Origin: Gammaproteobacteria bacterium
GTDB lineage: Bacteria > Pseudomonadota > Gammaproteobacteria > Pseudomonadales > M0112
DNA length: 15,036 bases
NCBI GenBank assembly: GCA_006227085.1
Contig: SBFY01000191.1
Span: 1-15,036 of the forward strand
Reading direction: 5' to 3'
Positions 7,937-14,838 of this stretch are shown here, in pieces (position 1 is the first letter of the stretch; every line of letters begins with the position of its first letter). The notes beneath the pieces were generated by a model, which did no database searches, was not told where the DNA came from, and was given only the letters and a program-made list of their open reading frames with translations. Both the position numbers and the translations under genes were made by a program.

Positions 7937-7988
7937 GGAGAGACGGGAAGGGCGGGCGGGCCAGCAGACATCATCGCGGCCCCGGGGG

Positions 7989-9101
7989 TTACAGGCGCAT
8001 CGGCATGACCACATAGACGGACTTGCCATCGCTGCCCGCGCCTTCGATCAGGGCGCTGCTGTTGGCATCCGACAACGTGATCCGGATCTGTTCTTCGGTC
8101 AGCACGCCGGTAACGTCGAGCAAGTAACTGACATTGAACCCGATCTCCAGGCCAGCGCCTTTATAGGAAACCGCTACCGATTCCTCAGCTTCTTCCTGCT
8201 CCGGATTATTGGCCAGGACCTGCATCTGGTTTTCAGACAACATGACGCGAACACCGCGATATTTTTCATTCGAGAGGATCGCCACCCGGGCCAGGGCCTG
8301 TCGCAAGGCCTCGCGGGGCGCCTCCACGCACTGGGTGCCACCCTTCGGCAACACACGCTCATAATCGGGGAATTTGCCGTCCACCAGCTTGGAAGTAAAG
8401 GTGAACTCGCTGGTGATGGCCCGGACGTGGTTTTTACCAAACACCAGTGTCACCGGGCTTTCATCGCTGCCTAACAGGCGCTGTAACTCAAGGATGCCTT
8501 TGCGCGGCACGATCAATTGGCGGCGGCTATCCGCCTGGATGCTGTCCGATTTATAGATGCTCATGGCCAACCGGTGACCGTCTGTGGCTACCGCTCGAAG
8601 TTGGCCCTTACTAACCTCCCACAGCATGCCGTTCAAGTAATAGCGGACATCCTGCTGGGCCATTGCAAAGGCCGTGCGCTCGATCAGCTGGCGCAGCTCG
8701 CCCTGGGACACCTGCAACTGGAAATCTTCCGGGCTTTCTTCCACGGTCGGGAAATCCGATGCCGGCAAGGTGGTCAGTGAGAAACGGCTACGACCACTGG
8801 TGATCTGCAGGCGGTTTTCATCTTTAAGGGTAAACGTCAGCGTGCTGCCTTCCGGCAAGGCTTTGCAGATATCGAGCAGTTTGCGTGCCGGCGCGGTCAA
8901 CTGTCCGGCATCGGCGGCGGTTTCCAGCGACACGCGACCGGTCAACTCCACCTCCAGATCGGTGCCCGTCAGGGACAGGCTTTCCTCATCAAGATCCATG
9001 CGGGCGTTGGAAAGGATCGGTAGTGTCTGGCGGCGCTCAACAACACCGGCAACCAGGGTCAGGGGTTTCAACAGGGCTTCGCGACTGATCTGGAATTTCA
9101 T
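7989..9101 (-). CDS. dnaN: DNA polymerase III beta subunit (sliding clamp)
   Basis: This is the 370-residue processivity clamp that forms a ring-shaped dimer around DNA and tethers polymerase III and repair enzymes. It opens with MKFQISREALLKPL and has the three-domain clamp pattern, including LPILSNA (27-33), ATDGHRLA in the second domain and FPDYERVLP in the third. It closes with the conserved VVMPMRL terminus that forms part of the partner-binding cleft. Length agrees with family members (366-370). The start is the ATG at 9101, with a weak GGA-type SD, 27 bases after the dnaA stop, so it is co-transcribed with dnaA. recF follows after 52 bases. Nothing odd was seen. Confidence 0.98.
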   Translation of the reverse strand: MKFQISREALLKPLTLVAGVVERRQTLPILSNARMDLDEESLSLTGTDLEVELTGRVSLETAADAGQLTAPARKLLDICKALPEGSTLTFTLKDENRLQITSGRSRFSLTTLPASDFPTVEESPEDFQLQVSQGELRQLIERTAFAMAQQDVRYYLNGMLWEVSKGQLRAVATDGHRLAMSIYKSDSIQADSRRQLIVPRKGILELQRLLGSDESPVTLVFGKNHVRAITSEFTFTSKLVDGKFPDYERVLPKGGTQCVEAPREALRQALARVAILSNEKYRGVRVMLSENQMQVLANNPEQEEAEESVAVSYKGAGLEIGFNVSYLLDVTGVLTEEQIRITLSDANSSALIEGAGSDGKSVYVVMPMRL

Positions 9102-9128
9102 CTTTCGTTCCGTGATGCGTTTTTGTTA

Positions 9129-10499
9129 TCAGGTGGTCAACAACCTCAACAGGTTATTGTAATCCTCGCGTATATCGCTAGTGGTTTCTTTCAATTCTTC
9201 AACTTTTTTGCAGGCATGCAACACCGTGGTGTGGTCACGGCCGCCGAAACTGTCGCCAATTTCCGGCAAGCTGTGGTTGGTCAGTTCTTTCGCCAGCGCC
9301 ATGGCCACCTGCCGGGGTCGTGCAATCGACCGGTTGCGGCGCTTGGAGCTCAGGTCGGCCACGCGGATTTTGTAGTACTCCGCAACGGTGCGCTGGATGT
9401 TGTCCATGCTGATCATGCGATCATGCACAGCGAGCAAATCCTTCAGCGATTCCCGCACCAGGCCCACATCCAGGGGGCGGCCAGTAAACCGTGCACTGGC
9501 GATCACGCGGGTCAGCGCACCTTCCAGTTCGCGCACGTTGGCGCGGATTTTCTGCGCCATGAACAAGGCGCTTTCCTGCGGTAATTCAACGCCGGCCTGC
9601 GAAGCCTTGCGCATCAGGATGGCTGCGCGTGTTTCCAGCTCGGGCGGCTCAACCGCCACCGGCAAACCCCAGCCAAAGCGTGATTTCAGTCGCTCTTCGA
9701 GGCCGGATATCTCCCGTGGGTAGCGATCACAGGTAAAGATCATTTGCTGTCCACCTTCGAACAGCGCATTGAACGTGTGGAAAAACTCTTCCTGCGAGCG
9801 GTCTTTTTTCGCCAGGAACTGGATATCGTCAATCAGCAGTACATCCTGCGAACGGAAATATTTCTGGAACTCCTGCATGGCACCCAACTCAATGGCCTTG
9901 ACCATGTAGGCCACGAATTGCTCTGAACGCAAATACAGGATTTTGGCATCCGGGTTTGCAGCAATCAGTGCATTGCCAATCGCGTGCATCAAGTGGGTCT
10001 TGCCCAAGCCGACGCCACCATAGATATACAAGGGGTTATACGCGCCACCCGGGTTCTCCACCACCTGGCGGGCAGCCGCCAGGGCCAGGGCGTTGGACTT
10101 GCCTTCAACAAAGTTTTCAAACGTGTACTGGGCTTCCAGTACGGTCGTGTGGCGCAAGCCTGCTGGTGCAGAGGTCACCACCGGCCGGCGAATGACCGGT
10201 TCATCAGGCTTCTGGGTAACGACGGGTGCTGGCGCCGGGGGCGGCACGGGCGCCGGACTGTCGGCCACACCAAGGTCCACGCTGGCCAGCTCGCCCGCGC
10301 TGATCTCGCGAACAAGCTCGGCAATGCGGTTGAGGTAGCGCTCGGCGACCCAGTCACGGATATAACGGTTAGGAGCCAGCAAGCGCAGGCGACGGCCATC
10401 CATGCTCGGGCGCAGGGGTTGGATCCAGATGTTGAACTGGGTTGCCGGCAATTCCGCCTGCAAGCGATCCAGACAATTTTCCCAAGCCGGATGAGTCAA
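9129..10499 (-). CDS. dnaA: Chromosomal replication initiator protein DnaA
   Basis: This AAA+ initiator binds DnaA boxes and opens oriC. I place the start at TTG 10499-10497, giving 456 residues that begin MTHPAWENCLDRLQAELPA, which aligns with the family N-terminus. The frame stays open to an ATG at 10634, but those 45 residues match nothing and would cover the likely promoter. An AGGCGG SD lies six bases before TTG. Domain I spans about 1-75 and includes W25. A Pro/Ala-rich linker spans about 81-115. Walker A is GGVGLGKT (161-168), Walker B is LLIDDIQ (221-227), and sensor II lies in NVRELEGALTR (321-331). The C-terminal box-binding domain has GDSFGGRDHTTVLHACKKV (415-433). A TTG start may keep DnaA synthesis low. 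It is first in the dnaA-dnaN-recF-gyrB operon. Confidence 0.96.
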   Translation of the reverse strand: MTHPAWENCLDRLQAELPATQFNIWIQPLRPSMDGRRLRLLAPNRYIRDWVAERYLNRIAELVREISAGELASVDLGVADSPAPVPPPAPAPVVTQKPDEPVIRRPVVTSAPAGLRHTTVLEAQYTFENFVEGKSNALALAAARQVVENPGGAYNPLYIYGGVGLGKTHLMHAIGNALIAANPDAKILYLRSEQFVAYMVKAIELGAMQEFQKYFRSQDVLLIDDIQFLAKKDRSQEEFFHTFNALFEGGQQMIFTCDRYPREISGLEERLKSRFGWGLPVAVEPPELETRAAILMRKASQAGVELPQESALFMAQKIRANVRELEGALTRVIASARFTGRPLDVGLVRESLKDLLAVHDRMISMDNIQRTVAEYYKIRVADLSSKRRNRSIARPRQVAMALAKELTNHSLPEIGDSFGGRDHTTVLHACKKVEELKETTSDIREDYNNLLRLLTT

Positions 10500-10606
10500 G
10501 GTAAGCCGCCTATCCCTGAAATGAACTCTTGAACGAGCTTTGTTGTTATCGTTTACGGAAGCCTGGGGGTAAAACCTGAAAGCCGGCCACGGAAACGCGG
10601 CCAAGC

Positions 10607-10634
10607 ATTGTATAACTTTCTGGAAAACATTCAA
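10607..10634 (-). promoter_or_regulatory. Candidate sigma-70 promoter of dnaA
   Basis: On the minus strand, TTGAAT (10634-10629) and TACAAT (10612-10607) are separated by 16 bases; TATACA (10614-10609) is an overlapping -10 alternative. Transcription would start near 10600, about 100 bases before the TTG start of dnaA. The match is good but unproven. Confidence 0.45.
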
Positions 10635-10671
10635 GGTGTTTGCAAAACAAGATTAACCGATCCGGCATAGC

Positions 10672-10694
10672 CTGTTTTTTATTATTAAAAACAG
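10672..10694. repeat. AT-rich inverted repeat between dnaA and rpmH
   Basis: CTGTTTTT (10672-10679) and AAAAACAG (10687-10694) are perfect 8-base arms around a seven-base all-A/T centre. Together with the run 10675-10690 (only A/T) it is the most easily melted point of this intergenic region. It could be an unwinding element, a regulator site or a weak bidirectional terminator; the sequence does not decide. Confidence 0.6.
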
Positions 10695-10741
10695 ATGGTT
10701 ACCGTTTTTCTTTTTCGACGGCGCCAAAAGCCTACAAAAAA

Positions 10742-10754
10742 CAACTTGTTGATA
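10742..10754. promoter_or_regulatory. Candidate IHF binding site
   Basis: CAACTTGTTGATA matches the IHF consensus in reverse form (YAANNNNTTGATW) at every fixed position. It overlaps the first of three DnaA-box-like elements, an arrangement common in bacterial origins, where IHF bends DNA to assist DnaA. A short consensus like this can also occur by chance. Confidence 0.4.
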
Positions 10755-10778
10755 ATTCTGTGGATATCTTGTTGATTC
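10747..10778. promoter_or_regulatory. Cluster of three DnaA-box-like 9-mers
   Basis: TGTTGATAA (10747-10755), TGTGGATAT (10759-10767) and TGTTGATTC (10770-10778) all read in one direction, with starts 12 and 11 bases apart. Against TGTGGATAA (complement of TTATCCACA) the first and second match 8 of 9 bases and the third is weak. A direct repeat CTTGTTGAT (10745 and 10768) frames the middle box. The cluster could serve oriC, dnaA autoregulation or both. Confidence 0.5.
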
Positions 10779-10876
10779 CATGTGCGCTGTACAGTAACCC
10801 GTGATTACGGCAAGGGTTTTTTAGGCGGGCCTCTGCCGGACGCCTGTCCCTTGCCACGCACCCACGCCTGACACGC

Positions 10877-10905
10877 TTGCCTTGCGATGCCGGATTCTCT
10901 AAAAT
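10877..10905 (+). promoter_or_regulatory. Candidate sigma-70 promoter of rpmH operon
   Basis: TTGCCT (10877-10882) and TAAAAT (10900-10905) have a 17-base spacer. Transcription would begin near 10912, leaving a leader of about 60 bases before rpmH. The -35 is moderate and the -10 is good; the position fits the only obvious need for a plus-strand promoter here. Confidence 0.5.
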
Positions 10906-10971
10906 CCGCCCTCTTTTTTCAAAGGGTTAGCGCCCTGTTGTGCCAACCGGCACCGCGATGGAGTCAAGACG

Positions 10972-11109
10972 ATGAAAAGAACCTTCCAGCCCAGCGTTAT
11001 CAAGCGCAAGCGCACGCATGGTTTCCGCGCACGCATGGCCACCAAGAATGGTCGCCAGGTCCTCAGCCGTCGCCGCGCCAAAGGCCGCAAGGTGCTGGTC
11101 GCTGTCTGA
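10972..11109 (+). CDS. rpmH: 50S ribosomal protein L34
   Basis: This is a 45-residue, very basic ribosomal protein of the large subunit. The sequence opens MKRTFQPSVIKRKRTHGFRA and continues RMATKNGRQVLSRRRAKGRK, which is nearly invariant in the family. The ATG at 10972 is preceded by GGAG eight bases away. The C-terminus reads VLVAV, where most relatives I recall have RL followed by a short tail, a small divergence outside the conserved core. It heads the rpmH-rnpA-yidD-yidC-mnmE run; rnpA begins 24 bases later, the classic arrangement. Confidence 0.98.
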   Translation: MKRTFQPSVIKRKRTHGFRARMATKNGRQVLSRRRAKGRKVLVAV

Positions 11110-11133
11110 GCGATCAACACCCACTAACGGGTC

Positions 11134-11520
11134 ATGAACCGTGAGCAGGCGTTTCGCAAGTCCGCGCGCCTGCTGACGCCTCACGATTTCAAACGGGTTT
11201 TCGACCAGGTTTCTTTCCGGCTTTCTTCCGCCAGTTTCGTGATCCTTGTTCGCACCAACACCTTGCCGGCAGCCCGTCTGGGCCTGATCATTGCCAAGAA
11301 AAATGCGCGCCGTGCTGTGGACCGCAACCGCATCAAACGCATTGTTCGCGAAGCCTTTCGGCAGCAGCAGCACTCACTGGGCTCTTGTGATTACGCCGTG
11401 ATGACGCGCAAGGGTATTGATCGTGCTGATAACGGCAGCTTGCGCGAAGAAATTGACCAACTCTGGCATGATGCCCAATTGCGTGTTGTTCCAGCCAAAA
11501 ACGGGAAACACCCTTTATGA
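11134..11520 (+). CDS. rnpA: Ribonuclease P protein component
   Basis: This is the 128-residue protein cofactor of RNase P, which helps the catalytic RNA cut the 5' leader from pre-tRNAs. The conserved opening is RLLTPHDFKRVF (12-23), followed by the strand RLGLIIAKKN (48-57) and the RNR basic helix motif RNRIKRIVREAFR (64-76). Length is typical (about 120-135). The start ATG at 11134 is 24 bases after rpmH, with only a weak SD (CGGG), which may keep RnpA far below L34 levels. Its TGA overlaps the yidD ATG (ATGA). The tail beyond about residue 115 is variable, as in other members. Confidence 0.96.
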   Translation: MNREQAFRKSARLLTPHDFKRVFDQVSFRLSSASFVILVRTNTLPAARLGLIIAKKNARRAVDRNRIKRIVREAFRQQQHSLGSCDYAVMTRKGIDRADNGSLREEIDQLWHDAQLRVVPAKNGKHPL

Positions 11521-11765
11521 AACGTGTGCTGCGCTTCCTGGTGTTATCGTACCGTGCCTTGCTGCGGCCATGGCTGGGACAGCATTGCCGTTTTCACCCC
11601 AGCTGCTCGGAGTATGCGCTTGAAGCGCTGGAGCTGCACGGGGGTTTGCGTGGTGGCTGGCTCGCCCTGAAGCGATTGTCCCGTTGCCACCCTTTTCATG
11701 AGGGCGGCGTTGATCCTGTTCCCTCGCCTGATAATCACACTTGTTCGCGGAAACCTGTTGTATGA
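11517..11765 (+). CDS. yidD: Membrane protein insertion efficiency factor YidD
   Basis: This is an 82-residue small protein of the YidD family, which associates with the inner membrane through an amphipathic N-terminus and aids YidC-dependent insertion. The two signature blocks are present: CRFHPSCSEYA (24-34) and RCHPFHEGGVDPVP (56-69), with GGWLALKR between them. It overlaps rnpA at its start and yidC at its end, both as ATGA, so it is translationally coupled on both sides. The last dozen residues are variable. Confidence 0.95.
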   Translation: MKRVLRFLVLSYRALLRPWLGQHCRFHPSCSEYALEALELHGGLRGGWLALKRLSRCHPFHEGGVDPVPSPDNHTCSRKPVV

Positions 11766-13453
11766 ATACTGCCAACCTTTCCCGCTATGTCCTGCTTGCC
11801 GCCATTGCTGCCGTGGGCTTCATGTTGCTGGTCGAATTCAACCAGTTCAAGAACGAGCGCCAACGCAATGCGGTGCTGGCTAACCAGACCGTCGCTGCCA
11901 CGGTTGCCACGGTACCGGCAGCCCCGGTAGAAGCGGCTGTTATGCCTGTTGCAATCAACGGTGATGAAAGCATTCCGCAGGTGTCTGCGCCTGCCCCTGT
12001 CGTCCCTGCTGACACAACGCAAACGATTCGTGTGCGCTCTGATGTCCTGGATCTCGTGATCGATTTGCGTGGTGGCGACGTGGTGCATGCCAGCTTGCCA
12101 GCATTCCTGGCACGACTGGACACGCCTGACCAGCCCTTCGTGCTGCTCGACCAAAGTAACGCCCTCACCTATATCGCCCAAAGCGGTTTGGTGGGGCCCG
12201 GCGGCACCGACACGCCACAACAGCGCCCTTTGTTCCAGGTTTCGGCCAATACGTTTGCACTCACCGATGGCAGCGATACCTTGCTGGTTGATTTATTCCT
12301 GACGCAGGATTCCGGTGCCCGCATCACCAAACGGTTTACCCTGACTCGTGGCAGTTATCTTGTGCGGGTGGATTACCTGGTGAACAACCAGGGCGACCAA
12401 CCCTGGCAGGCTGCCTTGTATGGCCAGCTGAAACGGGATTCTTCCCGTGATCCATCTGCAGAAGATGGTCGCATGGGTGTACAGCCTTTCCTAGGTGTTG
12501 CCAGCACAACCGACGAGACCCGTTTCGAAAAAATCGCTTTCAGTGATTTACCGGAAGAAAAGTTCAACACGCGAAAAACCGATGGCTGGATTGCCGTGCT
12601 GCAACATTACTTCCTCGGCGCGTGGGTAGCCGATAAAGGGATGGCGGTGGATTACAGCGCCTTGCAAAGTGGTGGTTTCAATTATGCGCGTTTCACCACG
12701 CCATTGGTCACAGTTGCCGCAGGAGAGGAGTCCACACTGGGGGCCTCCTTGTACCTTGGCCCGAAAGACCAGTACGTGCTGGAAAAAATCGCTGCCAACC
12801 TGGATTTGAGTGTGGATTACGGCTGGTTGTGGTGGATAGCACAACCATTGTTCTGGGTGCTGGATTTCCTGCATGGCCTGTTAGGTAACTGGGGTTTTGC
12901 TGTTATTGCCTTGACCGTTTTGGTTAAAGCGTTGTTCTTCCCGTTGTCGGCTGCCAGTTACCGTTCCATGGCCAACATGCGCCGCATCCAGCCGAAGCTT
13001 GTCGAGATGAAAGAGCGTTTTGGTGATGACCGGCAAAAAATGTCGCAAGCCATGATGGAGCTGTACCGGAAAGAAAAGATCAACCCTTTGGGCGGCTGCT
13101 TGCCCATCCTGGTGCAGATGCCTGTTTTTATCGCCTTGTACTGGGTGTTACTGGAAAGCGTCGAGCTTCGTCATGCGCCGTTTATCGGGTATATCGATGA
13201 CCTCTCGGCAATGGATCCTTATTTCATCCTGCCTTTGATAATGGGCGCCAGCATGTTCCTGCAAATGAAACTGAATCCGGCACCGCCGGATCCCATGCAG
13301 GCCAAGATCATGCAGTGGATGCCTGTGGTGTTCACCGTTTTCTTCCTGTGGTTCCCGGCTGGCCTGGTGTTGTATTGGGTGGTGAACAACGTGCTGTCCA
13401 TTGCCCAGCAATGGGTGATTACCCGCCGTATTGAAAAAGCTGCGGGCATTTGA
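11762..13453 (+). CDS. yidC: Membrane protein insertase YidC
   Basis: This is a 563-residue Oxa1/YidC/Alb3-family insertase of the inner membrane that inserts proteins alone or with SecYEG. The start is ATG at 11762, which overlaps the yidD stop (ATGA) and is followed directly by the first membrane segment (about 9-25). A TTG at 11741 in frame is unlikely. Then come a Pro/Ala/Val-rich linker (about 45-85), the large periplasmic beta domain (about 88-345), and the conserved core: TM2 around 362-392, SMANMRRIQPKL (402-413, groove arginine probably R407), NPLGGCLPILVQMPVF (441-456), DPYFILPLIMG and the terminal TM with FFLWFPAGLVLYWVVNN. Length is in the range for gamma-type YidC (about 540-580). 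mnmE follows after 20 bases. Confidence 0.97.
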   Translation: MNTANLSRYVLLAAIAAVGFMLLVEFNQFKNERQRNAVLANQTVAATVATVPAAPVEAAVMPVAINGDESIPQVSAPAPVVPADTTQTIRVRSDVLDLVIDLRGGDVVHASLPAFLARLDTPDQPFVLLDQSNALTYIAQSGLVGPGGTDTPQQRPLFQVSANTFALTDGSDTLLVDLFLTQDSGARITKRFTLTRGSYLVRVDYLVNNQGDQPWQAALYGQLKRDSSRDPSAEDGRMGVQPFLGVASTTDETRFEKIAFSDLPEEKFNTRKTDGWIAVLQHYFLGAWVADKGMAVDYSALQSGGFNYARFTTPLVTVAAGEESTLGASLYLGPKDQYVLEKIAANLDLSVDYGWLWWIAQPLFWVLDFLHGLLGNWGFAVIALTVLVKALFFPLSAASYRSMANMRRIQPKLVEMKERFGDDRQKMSQAMMELYRKEKINPLGGCLPILVQMPVFIALYWVLLESVELRHAPFIGYIDDLSAMDPYFILPLIMGASMFLQMKLNPAPPDPMQAKIMQWMPVVFTVFFLWFPAGLVLYWVVNNVLSIAQQWVITRRIEKAAGI

Positions 13454-13473
13454 TGCGCCTGTGGTGATTCATT

Positions 13474-14838
13474 ATGGACGCCACTGACACCATTACTGCT
13501 ATTGCCACACCCCCGGGTCACGGGGGTGTGGGTATCGTACGGGTTTCTGGGCCCCGCGCCACGCATATCGCTTCTGTGATCGCAGGTGTTTTACCCAATC
13601 CACGAGAAGCCTGTTTCAGGCGTTTTTATGCTACCCATGATCATGCGCCTGATGGTTTGATTGATTTTGGTTTGCTGTTGTTTTTCCCTGGTCCCCATTC
13701 TTTTACCGGGGAAGATGTGATTGAGTTCCAGGGGCATGGTGGCCCAGTGGTGATGGATCGTTTATTACAAGCCACTGTTGCTGCAGGTGCGCGTTTAGCG
13801 CGTCCCGGCGAATTCAGTGAAAGGGCGTTCCTGAACAACAAGATTGACCTGGCCCAGGCTGAAGCGATTGCTGACCTGATTGACAGCGCTACCCACGAAG
13901 CCGCGAAATCCGCACTGCAATCCTTGAGTGGTGAGTTTTCCCGCGAAATCCTTGCGCTGGTAGAAGCTATCACCCAAATCCGGATATACATCGAAGCTGC
14001 GCTGGACTTCCCGGATGAGGATGTGGATTTCCTGGCCGATGAGCGTGTCATGGCATCGTTGAAGGAAGGAATGACACGACTGGAACATATCCTGCAGCGT
14101 GCAGAAAGCGGGCGGTTATTACGGGAAGGGGCGTCAGTTGTGATTGCAGGCAAACCCAATGCCGGCAAGTCCAGTTTACTGAATTACCTGACGGGTCATG
14201 AAGCCGCCATCGTGACGGATATTGCCGGAACAACCCGTGATGTCCTGCGCGAATACATCAACCTGGATGGTATACCTGTGCACTTGCTGGACACCGCTGG
14301 TTTAAGACCCAGTCATGATGTGGTTGAGCGGGAAGGTATCCGCCGGGCCAATGAGGCCATCCAGCAGGCAGACCTGGTCTTGTTGGTACTGGATTCCACG
14401 GAAACCACCCCGGGCCAGGACCTGGCTTTGTTATGGTCTTCCATCAGCACAGAACCCCTGCCTGATCGCTTGTGTGCTGTTTTCAACAAGGCCGATCTTT
14501 CTGGTCTGGCAACCGGTTTGCAGGATAGCCATACCGTTGTGGTTTCCGTCCAGCAACAAACCGGTATGGATGCCTTGAAACAACTGGTTCGCGAACAACT
14601 GCTGGGGCTTGGGCACAGTGGCGATCCCATCCTGGCGCGTCGCCGTCACCTGGATGCCTTGCACCGGGCCAGGGATTCCCTGCAAACGGCAATTGATAAC
14701 CTGCAACAATCATTAGCCGGGGAATTGGTCGCAGAGGACCTGAAGGCCTGCCAGGATGCCCTCGGGGAAATTACCGGGACGGTTTACCCGGATGATTTGC
14801 TGGGCCGTATCTTCAGCAGTTTTTGCATAGGTAAGTAA
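13474..14838 (+). CDS. mnmE: tRNA modification GTPase MnmE (TrmE)
   Basis: This is a 454-residue GTPase that with MnmG makes 5-carboxymethylaminomethyluridine-type modifications at the tRNA wobble position. The N-terminal folate-binding domain opens DTITAIATPPGHGGVGIVRVSG and has GPHSFTGEDVIEFQGHGG. The helical domain contains RPGEFSERAFLNNKIDLAQAE. The inserted G domain has G1 GKPNAGKSS (226-234), G2 AGTTRD (251-256), G3 DTAG (273-276) and G4 NKAD (338-341). The C-terminus is FCIGK with C451. Length equals that of the E. coli protein. The ATG at 13474 has a weak SD. An 11-bp perfect GC-rich hairpin (13505-13531) lies in codons 11-20. mnmG is expected past the window edge. Confidence 0.98.
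   Translation: MDATDTITAIATPPGHGGVGIVRVSGPRATHIASVIAGVLPNPREACFRRFYATHDHAPDGLIDFGLLLFFPGPHSFTGEDVIEFQGHGGPVVMDRLLQATVAAGARLARPGEFSERAFLNNKIDLAQAEAIADLIDSATHEAAKSALQSLSGEFSREILALVEAITQIRIYIEAALDFPDEDVDFLADERVMASLKEGMTRLEHILQRAESGRLLREGASVVIAGKPNAGKSSLLNYLTGHEAAIVTDIAGTTRDVLREYINLDGIPVHLLDTAGLRPSHDVVEREGIRRANEAIQQADLVLLVLDSTETTPGQDLALLWSSISTEPLPDRLCAVFNKADLSGLATGLQDSHTVVVSVQQQTGMDALKQLVREQLLGLGHSGDPILARRRHLDALHRARDSLQTAIDNLQQSLAGELVAEDLKACQDALGEITGTVYPDDLLGRIFSSFCIGK
13505..13531 (+). repeat. Perfect GC-rich inverted repeat in the 5' end of mnmE
   Basis: CCACACCCCCG (13505-13515) and CGGGGGTGTGG (13521-13531) are perfect 11-base arms with a five-base loop GGTCA. The hairpin begins 31 bases after the A of the mnmE ATG. 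No T-run follows, so it is not a standard terminator. The protein motif TPPGHGGVG accounts for part of the sequence, but the exact complementarity depends on codon choice. Confidence 0.75.

Larger units (their letters stand above)
10500..10971. other. dnaA-rpmH divergent intergenic region; candidate oriC / dnaA control region
   Basis: This 472-base non-coding stretch lies between the divergent dnaA and rpmH operons. In Pseudomonas-type chromosomes this is the position of oriC. It holds a candidate dnaA promoter, an AT-rich palindrome (10672-10694), a compact block of three DnaA-box-like 9-mers in one orientation with an IHF-consensus match (10742-10778), and a candidate rpmH promoter (10877-10905). 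No TTATCCACA box is perfect, and only one GATC is evident (about 10659). Its origin role is inferred from location and content. Confidence 0.6.

Noticed and set aside
7937..8029. N-terminal extension of recF by 31 residues
   Set aside because: The extension would start inside dnaN and has no resemblance to RecF, whose conserved N-terminus begins at the ATG at 7936.
10787..10794. CTGTACAG as a LexA (SOS) box
   Set aside because: The LexA consensus needs CTGT and ACAG separated by eight bases; here they abut.
11741..11761. Upstream TTG start for yidC
   Set aside because: It would add seven residues before the signal-anchor; the ATG at 11762 forms an ATGA overlap with yidD, matching the neighbouring junctions.
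13275..13291. ATCCGGC/GCCGGAT hairpin late in yidC
   Set aside because: It has 7-bp arms and a three-base loop deep inside coding sequence, with no T-run and no positional reason for function.
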